Positions 16,186 to 24,700 of a stretch of 64,000 nucleotides of DNA are shown here, in pieces. A model generated the notes under the pieces. The model made no database searches, was not told where the DNA came from, and saw only the letters and a list, made by a program, of their open reading frames with translations. A program made the translations under genes and the position numbers. The stretch is from a bacterium (lineage in GTDB: Bacteria > Acidobacteriota > Thermoanaerobaculia > Multivoradales > J023): the NCBI GenBank assembly GCA_024226315.1, contig JAAELT010000500.1, positions 1-64,000 on the forward strand, read 5' to 3'. Positions within the stretch are counted from its first letter, which is position 1. Each line of letters starts with the position of its first letter.

Positions 16186-16773
16186 ATGAGAGCGTCATCG
16201 ATCTACTTCACCCTCGTCTTCCTCGTCGCGGCTTCCGTGAGCGCCTCGACCGGCCCGGTCCTCAGCATCACGGAAAGGATCCCGGCTGTCTTCGAGATTC
16301 CGGTCGTGGTGCCAATCCTCTTCACCGGTCAAGGCACGGACGTCAGCGCGGCCATCGCGTCCTTGGATTTCGACGAAGACTGTCTCCACTTCGATCCGGC
16401 CGACTCGGATCCGGCCGACGGCATTCCCGACAGCATCGTCTTCGTGCTGCCAACTCCGTTCAGCGGCTCCGTCAGCTACGATCCCGAGGACACCGACGGC
16501 GAGCTTGACTTCGTCATCGCCGACTACGGACCGCCGCTCGCATCCCTGCCGGACGGCGTGATCGCGTTCATCATTCTCACTCCCAGCTGTCAGCCGGAGC
16601 AGACTGGCATCCTCTCGATGGTCGGATTCTCGCAAGATCCGCCGGTCTCGTTCGGCGGTACCGGCGGGGAGGGCATCCCGGGAGCCAGCCTTGACGGCTC
16701 GGTGTCGATTAGCGAGCCGATCTTCGCGGATGGCTTCGAGTCGCTCGATCTCTCCGCCTGGTCGAACGGCTGA
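16186..16773 (+). CDS. Small secreted cohesin-domain protein with DGFES tail
   Basis: 195 residues from the ATG at 16186, preceded by AGCAGGAGC. Signal peptide residues 1-19. The body (about 22-170) is one cohesin-like beta-sandwich closely resembling those in the preceding protein: VPILFTGQGTDVSAAIASLDFDEDCLHFDP, then DTDGELDFVIADYG. The C-terminus IFADGFESLDLSAWSNG matches a short motif that recurs near the ends of secreted proteins in Acidobacteriota and some Gammaproteobacteria. The longer open frame upstream runs through the preceding gene in another frame and is not real. The gene probably arose by duplication of a cohesin module of its neighbour, and may bind the neighbour's dockerin. 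Confidence 0.75.
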   Translation: MRASSIYFTLVFLVAASVSASTGPVLSITERIPAVFEIPVVVPILFTGQGTDVSAAIASLDFDEDCLHFDPADSDPADGIPDSIVFVLPTPFSGSVSYDPEDTDGELDFVIADYGPPLASLPDGVIAFIILTPSCQPEQTGILSMVGFSQDPPVSFGGTGGEGIPGASLDGSVSISEPIFADGFESLDLSAWSNG

Positions 16774-16786
16774 TCGAATGGATCAG
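16770..16786. terminator. Short hairpin between convergent genes
   Basis: CTGATC and GATCAG flank 5 bases at the stop codon of the cohesin gene, within the 24-bp gap before the end of hypE. It may act as a weak bidirectional terminator and also sits beside the right boundary repeat. Confidence 0.3.
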
Positions 16787-16796
16787 AGAGCGGCCG

Positions 16797-16836
16797 GTCA
16801 ACAGATCCGCGGCAACTGCTCGCCGCTCAGCATGTC
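16797..16836 (-). repeat. hypE 3' end in place (right boundary repeat)
   Basis: This is the last 12 codons of the intact hypE gene plus the stop. It matches 3185-3224 at 35 of 40 positions in direct orientation; the pair brackets a 13.6-kb segment. Confidence 0.72.
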
Positions 16837-17868
16837 GACGATCCGTTCGCCGCCGATACGGCTGTGCAGCACCACCGTGCCCGCCGGCTCGGCCACGACT
16901 TCGCCGATGATCGCCGCCTCGCCGCCCCTCGGGTGCTCGCGCATCGCCGCCAGCGTGGCGTCGGCGGCCGAGCGTTCGACGATCGCCAGGCACTTGCCCT
17001 CGTTGGCGACGTAGAGCGGATCGAGCCCGAGGATCTCGCAGCCGCCGCGCACCTCTTCTGAGATCGGGATCGACGCCTCGTCGAGGCGGATGCCGACGCC
17101 GGCACCGGCGGCGATTTCATTGAGGGCGCTGGCGACGCCGCCACGGGTCGGGTCACGAAGCACGTGGACGTCCTCACCGGCGGTCTCGAGCAACGACGCG
17201 ACCATCGAATTCAAGGCCGCGGAGTCGCTCTCGAGCCGGGTCTCGAACTCCAGCCCCTCGCGAACCGACATGATGGCGATGCCGTGCACGGCGATGGCGC
17301 CGGAGAGTAGCACCACATCGCCCGGGCGGGCGCGGAGCGGTGAGATCTCGACGCCGTCTTGGAGCAGGCCCAGGCCCGAGGTGTTGATGTAGACACCGTC
17401 GCCCTTGCCGCGATCGACCACCTTGGTGTCGCCGGTGACCACGGTGACGCCGGCGTCCGCGGCGGCGCCCTTCATCGAGCGCGTGATCCGCCACAGATCC
17501 TCCATCGGGAAGCCCTCTTCGAGGATGAAGGCGGCCGAGATCACCAGTGGCCTGGCGCCACACATGGCGACGTCGTTGACGGTGCCGTGCACCGCCAGCG
17601 AGCCGATGTCGCCGCCCGGGAAGAAAAGCGGACGGATGACGAACGAGTCGGTGGAGAACGCCAGCCGGGCGCCGCCGAGCTCGACCAGGGCGCCGTCGTG
17701 CAGGGTGCGGAGCACCGGGTTGTCGAACGCCTCCAGGAACATGCCGCCGACGAGCTTCTGGGACATGCGGCCGCCGCCGCCGTGGGCCATCTGCACCGTG
17801 GGATGCTCGGCGAGCGGCAGCGGACAGGCGAGGCCGTCGAACGAGACCGGCTTGCCCTCCTCGCTCAT
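16798..17868 (-). CDS. hypE: Hydrogenase maturation factor HypE
   Basis: 356 residues from the ATG at 17868, which overlaps the hypD stop as ATGA. It belongs to the AIR-synthase-like (PurM/ThiL) ATP-binding fold. Recognisable segments are AHGGGGRMSQKLV, the STDSFVI region, GSLAVHGTVNDVAMCGA, VTGDTKVVDRGKGDG and DPTRGGVASALNE. The C-terminus is PRIC: the final Cys is carbamoylated by HypF and dehydrated to the thiocyanate that gives the cyanide ligand of NiFe-hydrogenase. Everything needed for activity is present. It is the last gene of hypF-hypC-hypD-hypE. Confidence 0.96.
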   Translation of the reverse strand: MSEEGKPVSFDGLACPLPLAEHPTVQMAHGGGGRMSQKLVGGMFLEAFDNPVLRTLHDGALVELGGARLAFSTDSFVIRPLFFPGGDIGSLAVHGTVNDVAMCGARPLVISAAFILEEGFPMEDLWRITRSMKGAAADAGVTVVTGDTKVVDRGKGDGVYINTSGLGLLQDGVEISPLRARPGDVVLLSGAIAVHGIAIMSVREGLEFETRLESDSAALNSMVASLLETAGEDVHVLRDPTRGGVASALNEIAAGAGVGIRLDEASIPISEEVRGGCEILGLDPLYVANEGKCLAIVERSAADATLAAMREHPRGGEAAIIGEVVAEPAGTVVLHSRIGGERIVDMLSGEQLPRIC

Positions 17869-18956
17869 GCTCCTCCCCGCCCGTAGTTGTGGTAGGCGGC
17901 GCACGCTCCCTCCGACGACACCATCGGCGCGCCCAGCGGATGATCCGGAGTGCAGCGGGTGCCGAACGCGGAGCACTCGTGGGGTTTCTTGAGGCCGCGC
18001 AGGATCTCGCCGGCGATGCAGTCCGGCGATTCGGTGGCGGTGACGCTCTCGACGTCGAACTTCTGCTCGGCGTCGTAGGCCGACAGCTCTTCCTTCAGCT
18101 TGAAGCCGCTCGCCGGGATCTCGCCGATGCCCCGCCACGGCCGGTCGCAGACTTCGAAGACCTTCTTCAGCAGCTCCTGGGCCGGCACGTTGCCCTCGCG
18201 CGACACCGAACGGGTGTACTGGTTGATCACCCCCCAGCGCCCCTCCTCCAGAGCCTCGAGCGTCATGTAGGTGCCTTGCAGCAGGTCGAGCGGCTCGAAG
18301 CCCGTCACCACCACGGGAATGCGGTACTTCTCGGCGATCGGCTCGTACTCCCAATAACCCATCACGGTACACACGTGGCCGGCCGCCAGGAAGCCCTGAA
18401 CCCGGTTATCGGGGGCGCCCAGGATCGCCTCCATCGCCGGCGGCACCAGCACGTGCGAGCACAGGATCGAGAAGTTCTCTTGTGCTTGCTGGTGGGCCCG
18501 CCACACCGACATGGCGTTGGCCGGCGCGGTGGTTTCGAAGCCGACGGCGAAGAACACCACCTCGCGATCCGGGCGACGCTGAGCGAGCTTGACGGCGTCG
18601 AGCGGCGAGTAGACCATGCGCACGTCGCCACCCTCGGCCTTGACGCTCAACAGGTCGGTCTCGGAGCCCGGCACCCGCAGCATGTCGCCGAAGGAGGTGA
18701 GGATCACCTCCGGGCGCCGGGCGATGGCGATCGCCTTGTCGATCAGCTCGATCGGCGTCACACACACCGGGCAGCCGGGGCCGTGGATCATGTTCACCTG
18801 CTCGGGCAGCATCCGGTCGATGCCCGACTTGATGAGCGTGTGGGTCTGACCGCCGCAGATCTCCATCAGCGACCACGGCCGGCTGACCTTGTGGCCGATC
18901 GCGGCCACAAACTTGCCCGCCTCCTCACCGCCGCGATATTCGTCGACGTATTTCAC
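17865..18956 (-). CDS. hypD: Hydrogenase maturation factor HypD
   Basis: 363 residues from a GTG at 18956, preceded by GAAGGAG with 8-bp spacing; the open frame upstream of it is not hyp-like and overlaps hypC. Typical HypD motifs are present: EICGGQTHTLIKSGID, HGPGCPVCVTP with the redox cysteines, GFETTAPANA, and a C-terminal four-Cys set for the [4Fe-4S] cluster (ESPDCIAGEILRG, HECSAFGTRCTPDHPLGA, EGACAAYH). HypD works with HypC as the scaffold on which the Fe(CN)2CO unit is built. It overlaps hypE by 4 bp. Confidence 0.96.
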   Translation of the reverse strand: MKYVDEYRGGEEAGKFVAAIGHKVSRPWSLMEICGGQTHTLIKSGIDRMLPEQVNMIHGPGCPVCVTPIELIDKAIAIARRPEVILTSFGDMLRVPGSETDLLSVKAEGGDVRMVYSPLDAVKLAQRRPDREVVFFAVGFETTAPANAMSVWRAHQQAQENFSILCSHVLVPPAMEAILGAPDNRVQGFLAAGHVCTVMGYWEYEPIAEKYRIPVVVTGFEPLDLLQGTYMTLEALEEGRWGVINQYTRSVSREGNVPAQELLKKVFEVCDRPWRGIGEIPASGFKLKEELSAYDAEQKFDVESVTATESPDCIAGEILRGLKKPHECSAFGTRCTPDHPLGAPMVSSEGACAAYHNYGRGGA

Positions 18957-18987
18957 GACGGTGGCTCCTTCACAGACGACGGCTGCT

Positions 18988-19257
18988 TCAAGACGGAGCC
19001 TCGTGTGGCTGCGGCACGTCGAGCTCTTCGAGCTCGCCCATCTCGCGCAGGTATTCGAACACCTGCGCGGCCTCCTCTTCGTCGATCCGGCTGATCGCGA
19101 AGCCCACGTGGACCACCACGTAGTCGCCGACCTCGGCCTCCGGCACATACGCCAGGCAGACTTCCTTGACGATGCCGCCGAAGCTCACCCTGCCCATCGT
19201 CATGCCGAGCTCGTCGGGCATTATCTCGATGACTTTTCCTGGTACGCCGAGACACAT
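18988..19257 (-). CDS. hypC: Hydrogenase maturation chaperone HypC
   Basis: 89 residues beginning MCLGVPGKV, the invariant HypC/HupF start whose Cys2 coordinates the iron unit. The OB-like core continues through VSFGGIVKEVCLAYVPEAEVGDYVVVHVG and FAISRIDEEEA. GGAGG lies upstream of the ATG. It is 18 nt after hypF and 31 nt before hypD, in one transcription unit. Confidence 0.95.
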   Translation of the reverse strand: MCLGVPGKVIEIMPDELGMTMGRVSFGGIVKEVCLAYVPEAEVGDYVVVHVGFAISRIDEEEAAQVFEYLREMGELEELDVPQPHEAPS

Positions 19258-19275
19258 ATCGAAACCTCCGGAAAG

Positions 19276-21639
19276 TCAGCCACCGTCCCCCGCCGCCAGC
19301 CACGCCGCGGCGATCGCCACCTGACCGAGGCTGATGCCGCCGTCGTTCGCCGGCACCTGGCGCTGGAGCAGGACCTCGAAACCGGCCCGTCGCAGACGCT
19401 GGGCGGTACGCTCGGTCAACAGGCGATTCTGGAAACAGCCGCCGGTCAACGCCACCCTGGGCTCCACGGTCTCCCGCGTTACGGTCTCCCGCATTACAGT
19501 CTCCCGCGCTACGGTCACCACCGCATCCGCCAGGGCGTTGTGGAACCTGGCAGAGATGATACCCGCGTCGGTACCACGCCGCCAGTCTTCGAGGATCGCC
19601 TCGACCAGCGGCCGCCAGTCGAGCTGTCGTGTCGGTTCCCCGGCCTCGAGCGGCAACGGATAGGCGTCGTCGACGTCCTGGTCGGCGACGAATTCGAGCG
19701 CCATCGCGGCCTGGCCCTCGAAGCGGGTGCGCTGATGGAGACCCAGGAGCGACGCCACGGCGTCGAACAGGCGCCCGGCGCTGGTGGTCACCGGTGCCCG
19801 AAAACCGCGTTCCAGAAGGCCCACCAGCACCCGCGGCTCGCTACCGGTGAACGCGGCGATGGTGTTGAGCTCGCGGCGATTCAGGACGTCTTCGCCCCAC
19901 AGGTCCCAGAGGAGCGCCAGCGACGAGCGACGAGGTTCCTTGATCGCCGCCTCGCCGCCGGGCAGGCGAAAGGGACGCAGATGGGCCACGCGCTCGAAGC
20001 CGGCCGCGTCGCCGCGCAGAAACTCACCACCCCAAACCGTAGCGTCAGTGCCGTGGCCGGTGCCGTCCCAGGTGACGCCCAGGGCGGGGCCGTCGACGCC
20101 GTTGTCGGCCAGACACGAGACGAGATGCGCGTGGTGGTGCTGAACGCCGACCAGCGGCAGCCCTGCAAGCGCCGCTTTCCAGCCGGCAGAATCGCTGTCG
20201 CCCTCGACCACCGACCGGGCCCAACGGGTCGACGGATAGTCGGGGTGGAGGTCGTGGACGATCGCCACCGGCTCGGCTTCGTAGAGATCCAGGAAGTCGC
20301 GGATCACCCGTTCGAAGGCGTCGCGGGCCTGGGGCGTCTCCATGTCGCCGATGTGCTGGCTGACGAACACCTGGTCGCCGACCGAGAGCGCGACCGTGTT
20401 CTTGAGGTGTCCGCCCACCGCCAGGATCGTCGGCACCGGCTCTTTCAGCATCACCGGCAGCGGCGCGTAGCCACGGGCTCGGCGCACCAGGCGGGGCGCG
20501 CCTTCGAGCACGCGCGCCACGCTGTCGTCGACGTGACGGGCGATCGGTCGGTCGTGCACCAGGAACAGATCGGCGATGCCGCGCAGCCGCTCGATGGCCT
20601 CCGAGTTGTCGGTCGCGATCGGCTCGTCGCTCAGGTTGCCGCTGGTGGCGACCACCGGAAAGCCGATCCGGCGCAGGAGCAGGTGATGGAGCGGTGCGTA
20701 CGGCAGCATGACGCCGAGATATGGATTGTCCGGCGCGATCTCTTCGGCCAGAACGGCATCCGACCGACGCTCGAGCAGCAGGATCGGGGCCTCGGGCGTG
20801 GCGAGCAGCTCCGCTGCCGCCTCGGGGAGGAAGCACAAATCCCGGATCGCGTCCAGATCGGGCGCCATCAACGCCAGGGGCTTCTCGTAGCGGTGCTTGC
20901 GCCGGCGCAGCCGCGCCACCGCCTCACCGTCGCCGGCGTCGACCATGAGGTGGAAACCGCCCAGCCCCTTCACCGCCAGAATCCTTCCCTCCTCCACCGC
21001 CGCCGCGGCTCGGCGCAGCGCCTCCTCGCCATCGACCAGGTTCTCGCCTCGCTCATTCCACAACGCCACCTGGGGACCGCATTCCGGGCAGGCATTGGGC
21101 TGGGCATGGAAGCGCCGGTCACGAGGATCCTCGTACTCGCCCTGGCACGCCGGGCACATCCGGAATCGCTCCATGGTGGTGTTCGGCCGGTCGTACGGCA
21201 GAGCCCGGATGATGGTGAACCGGGGCCCGCAGTTGGTGCAGTTGGTGAAAGGGTAGCGGTAGCGTCGGTCCGTGGCGTCGAACACCTCGGCCAGACAGTC
21301 GGCACAGGTGGCGACGTCGGGCAGCACCAGAGCGGTCTTCTCCCCCGCCTCGTCGCTGTGCTCGATGCGGAAGTCGTCATAGCCGGCCGGCTCGTGCCAG
21401 CTCGGCTCCACCGCCAGCAGGATCGCCAGCGGCGGACGCTCCCGCGGCAGGCGGTCCAGGAACGCCTCCACCCGGTCGCCGGGGCCCTCCACCTCGAGCA
21501 CCACGCCGCGGCTGTCGTTGGCCACCCGGCCGGCGAGCTCCAGCTCCTCCGCCAGCCGGAAGACGAATGGCCGGAAACCGACACCCTGCACCGCGCCGCG
21601 GATCGAAAGGCGCAGCCTCTTGGCGTCGTTCCCTGGCAT
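19276..21639 (-). CDS. hypF: Carbamoyltransferase HypF
   Basis: 787 residues from the ATG at 21639 (MPGNDAKRLRLSIRG); AGGAG lies about ten bases upstream. The domain order is complete. An acylphosphatase-like domain (GAVQGVGFRPFVFRLA, about 10-95) comes first, then two zinc-finger motifs (CADC...CTNCG and CPAC...CPECG, about 105-180). A YrdC-like nucleotide-binding domain (about 195-380, with KGLGGFHLMVDA and ATSGNLSDEPI) and a Kae1-like domain (about 390-787, with HHHAHLVSCL and ALTGGCFQN) complete it. It makes carbamoyl-adenylate and transfers the carbamoyl group to the HypE C-terminal Cys. hypA and hypB are not in the window, nor are hydrogenase subunits. Confidence 0.96.
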   Translation of the reverse strand: MPGNDAKRLRLSIRGAVQGVGFRPFVFRLAEELELAGRVANDSRGVVLEVEGPGDRVEAFLDRLPRERPPLAILLAVEPSWHEPAGYDDFRIEHSDEAGEKTALVLPDVATCADCLAEVFDATDRRYRYPFTNCTNCGPRFTIIRALPYDRPNTTMERFRMCPACQGEYEDPRDRRFHAQPNACPECGPQVALWNERGENLVDGEEALRRAAAAVEEGRILAVKGLGGFHLMVDAGDGEAVARLRRRKHRYEKPLALMAPDLDAIRDLCFLPEAAAELLATPEAPILLLERRSDAVLAEEIAPDNPYLGVMLPYAPLHHLLLRRIGFPVVATSGNLSDEPIATDNSEAIERLRGIADLFLVHDRPIARHVDDSVARVLEGAPRLVRRARGYAPLPVMLKEPVPTILAVGGHLKNTVALSVGDQVFVSQHIGDMETPQARDAFERVIRDFLDLYEAEPVAIVHDLHPDYPSTRWARSVVEGDSDSAGWKAALAGLPLVGVQHHHAHLVSCLADNGVDGPALGVTWDGTGHGTDATVWGGEFLRGDAAGFERVAHLRPFRLPGGEAAIKEPRRSSLALLWDLWGEDVLNRRELNTIAAFTGSEPRVLVGLLERGFRAPVTTSAGRLFDAVASLLGLHQRTRFEGQAAMALEFVADQDVDDAYPLPLEAGEPTRQLDWRPLVEAILEDWRRGTDAGIISARFHNALADAVVTVARETVMRETVTRETVEPRVALTGGCFQNRLLTERTAQRLRRAGFEVLLQRQVPANDGGISLGQVAIAAAWLAAGDGG
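19466..19510 (-). repeat. Three 15-bp tandem repeats inside hypF
   Basis: Near-identical 15-bp units start at 19466, 19481 and 19496. They encode RETV(T/M/E)-type pentapeptides just before ALTGGCFQN in the Kae1-like domain. This is a small in-frame expansion in a surface loop; the conserved motif after it is intact. Confidence 0.75.
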
Positions 21640-21686
21640 GCTCTCGAGACTCCTGGGGGCCACGGGAGCATACCGCGACGCGCGTG

Positions 21687-21692
21687 TAGAAT
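21687..21692 (+). promoter_or_regulatory. Candidate -10 of a leaderless promoter before the TIR gene
   Basis: TAGAAT is followed by exactly seven bases and then the GTG at 21700. The same TAGAAT-N7-start layout occurs at 25001-25014. With the usual distance from -10 to transcription start, the message would begin at or next to the GTG. Confidence 0.45.
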
Positions 21693-21699
21693 GCCGGGC

Positions 21700-21765
21700 G
21701 TGCTGCAAAAAGTCGGGTCCACCTTGCTGCTCGTGCTGCTCTTGGCGCCAGGGTCGCCGGAATGA
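21700..21765 (+). CDS. Possible leader peptide overlapping the TIR gene start
   Basis: A 21-residue open frame beginning VLQKVGSTLLLVLLLAPG and stopping at 21763-21765. The TGA is nested in the ATG of the TIR gene (AATGA). The peptide is hydrophobic, like a membrane or signal segment. The TIR gene has no Shine-Dalgarno sequence of its own, so translation of this leader could deliver ribosomes by coupling. No homology is claimed; it may be only a chance frame. Confidence 0.35.
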   Translation: MLQKVGSTLLLVLLLAPGSPE

Positions 21766-24700
21766 GGGCGGAGTCCACGAGCAGGGCCGAAGCCAGGTAC
21801 GACGCCTTCATCAGCTACTCCCGCAGGGACGCGGCCTTCGCCCGGCGGCTCGAGAAGGCCCTCGAGTCCTACGTGCCACCGAAGGAGCTCGACGTCCCGC
21901 ACCGCCGCCTGCGGATCTTCCGCGACGAGGAGGACATCACCGGCACAGATTACTTCCGCGCCATCGAAGAGCACCTGGCAAGCTCCTGGCGCCTGGTCGT
22001 GCTGTGCTCTCCGCGCTCCCGGGGCAGCGACTTCGTCAACGACGAGATCCGCCGCTTCGTCGAGGCGCGGGACCCCGGCAGCGTGATCTCGATCCTCGTC
22101 GACGGCGTGCCCAACAACGAGGCGACGGCAAGCGAGGAGGCCGACAAGGCCTTCCCGCAGGCGCTCTGCGAGCATCAGGAAATGCCGCTCGCGATCGACT
22201 ACCGCGAGCTCGACCCGGCCCGGCAGCGACCGGACCGCGCTCCCTTCGAGGCCGTCTGGTACCGGCTCCTGGCCGAGATCTATGGCATATCGCGCGCCGA
22301 GATCGAGCAACGCGACCGCAAGCTCCGCCTCCGGCGGCGGCGGCGGCGGACGGTGACCGCCGCAGTTCTCGCCGCGGTGCTCCTCACCGCTGGCGTGGTG
22401 AGCTGGCGGATGCGACTGGCGAAGATCGACAGCGACAGGGCCGCCCTGCGCGAGCAGGCGTTGAAGCAGGTGACCTCCGGGCAGCAGGCTCGCGACGAGG
22501 GCCGGGAGCTCCTCGCCCGCCACCTGTTCGGCCAGGCGATCGCCGTCGCTCCGGCCGAGATGAAGGTCGCCGCCTTCGTGCAAGAAGCGAACGCGCTGCG
22601 GTATGACGTGATCCTGCGCCACGTCTGGCAGCAGCCGGCGAACGCGCCGTCGCCGGTGGCCACCGCCGATCTCGGCCGGGTCCTGATCTGGCTCGACGAG
22701 AACGGCACCGCCCAGATCCGGGACGGCGTCACCGGCGAGACCGTGGGCCCCGAGCTGCAGGGCCTGAAGAACGCGATCTGGATGAAGAAGTACCGGCGCT
22801 TCATGGCCTGGGGCGAGGACAGCCGGGTGCGGTTCCTGGCTGACGACGGAGAGGAGATCGGAACGCGGATCCCGCACGCGGTAGTGGACGAGCGGCCGGT
22901 GCTGTCGTCGGACGAAGGGTTGGTCGTGACCTGGACCCGGCAGGACGCCGTGATGATCTGGGACGCCGCCGAAGGGGTGCCGTTCGGCCCCGAGCTGGCC
23001 CACGATGGGGCGGTCAGAGAGGCGATCCTGACGAGGCGCGACGAGCTCCTGATCACCATCAGCGACGCCGCGGACGGTTCCAGCCGGCGTGTAGTGCGCT
23101 GGTGGGACACGGAGAACGGCGAGCCTCGAGGCTCGCCCATGGAGCACGGCGAACGGGTCGTCGAGGTCCGCCCGGCGGAAGACGGCAGCGCGGTCGTCAC
23201 CCAGGACGCCGACGACGAGGTCCGCTTGTGGGACGACACTGGCACTCTCCGCCTGCATCGGCTCCCGGCCGAGGGCGAGGTGGTGGACGATGCCGCGCTG
23301 ACCCGGGACGGCAGGATGCTGCTGATCCGCGGCCGGGACGACGACGAGGACTCCGAAGACGTTGCCACCTCCCTGTGGGACGTCGCGACGGACGAACGGA
23401 TCCGCGACAGGGAGCGCCGGGAGCTGTACGAGGCCGAGATCCGTGCCCTGAGCGTTGGCAGGCCGCGCGTCGAGTGGCGGTTCAACAGCTTCGACCGCAA
23501 ACGGGGCATCCGCGTGCTCTGGCCCGACGGGGGCGAGATCAAAGAGCTCGACCTGGGTCTGCCGAAGCGCGACCGCCCCCGGCTCGCAGACGTGACCCGG
23601 TCGTGGATGCTGTTGGCCGAGCCCGACTCGGCCCGGCTCTACGAGCTCAGTTCGAAAAAGCAGATCGGTCCGGCCGCCTACCATGCCCAGTTGCGCGGCG
23701 CCGCCCTCGCCTCCGACGGCCGGCGGTTTCTGACCTGGGGAGGAGACGGGACGGCGCGCCTGTGGCAAGTGCTCGACTCCCCACAGATCGGATCCCGGTA
23801 TTCGCTTCGCGGAAGCTGGAACGGAGCCCGGTTCGCTTCGGACGGGCGGTCCGTCCTGGCCTGGGGAGACGGCCTGCACCGGGTGGAGCCCGAGACCGGC
23901 CGAGCCACCGAGCTGCTGGCGGACGAACGGATCTCCGGAGCGCTCCTGTCGCCGGATCACGAGCTCCTCCTGACTTGGTGGGACCGTGAGCTCCGGATCT
24001 GGCAGGCCGGGACCGCGAAGCTCCTCCACAGCCTCGACCACCAGCATCCGATCGAAGAGGTGCTGCTCTCGCCGGACGGCGCCACCGTCCTGACGCTCGC
24101 CGACACCGCCTATCTGTGGGACGCCGAGACCGCTCAGCCGATTGCCGTGGGCTTCGATCGCGACGTCCGCGGCGCGACCTTCGGGGCGGATCCTCGCCGC
24201 CTGCTCACCTGGGACGGCAGCGAGACGGCGCGGCTGTGGGACCCGAGCACCTGGCAAGCGATCTCGCCTCCCCTGCTCCACGACGAGCCCGTGGCGGGGG
24301 CTCGATTCTCACGCAACGGACGGTCCCTGACGACCTGGAGTCGCAGCGAGGTCTACCTGTGGCGGAACGGTTCGGCGCCTCCTGCGAGATTCTCGCACGG
24401 CTTTGGGCTCCACGGCGCCGAGCTGTCGCCCGACGGCGAGCTGCTGCTCAGCTGGGGCGAGGGAAAGAGAGTTCGGGTATGGACCGTGGCCACGGGCACC
24501 CCGGCGACGCCGGACCTCGAGCACGAGGACGCAGTGAGCAGCGCGATATTCTCACCGGAGGGCGACAGCATCCTGACCTGGAGCCGGCTGCGCGGCTGGC
24601 TCTGGGCCTGGTCGCGCCGCGACGGCGGCATGATCGGCAGAGGCGTGGATGTCGGCCCGGACCTGAGAGAAGGGGGCGATCTGTCGCCTCTCGGGAGCGT

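Noticed and set aside
17869..18372. Upstream extension of hypE
   Set aside because: It lies inside hypD in another frame. The true start at 17868 overlaps the hypD stop and gives a normal HypE N-terminus.
20970..24281. 1103-codon minus-strand frame
   Set aside because: It is antisense to the TIR-WD40 gene and runs out of frame through hypF; it has no recognisable domain.
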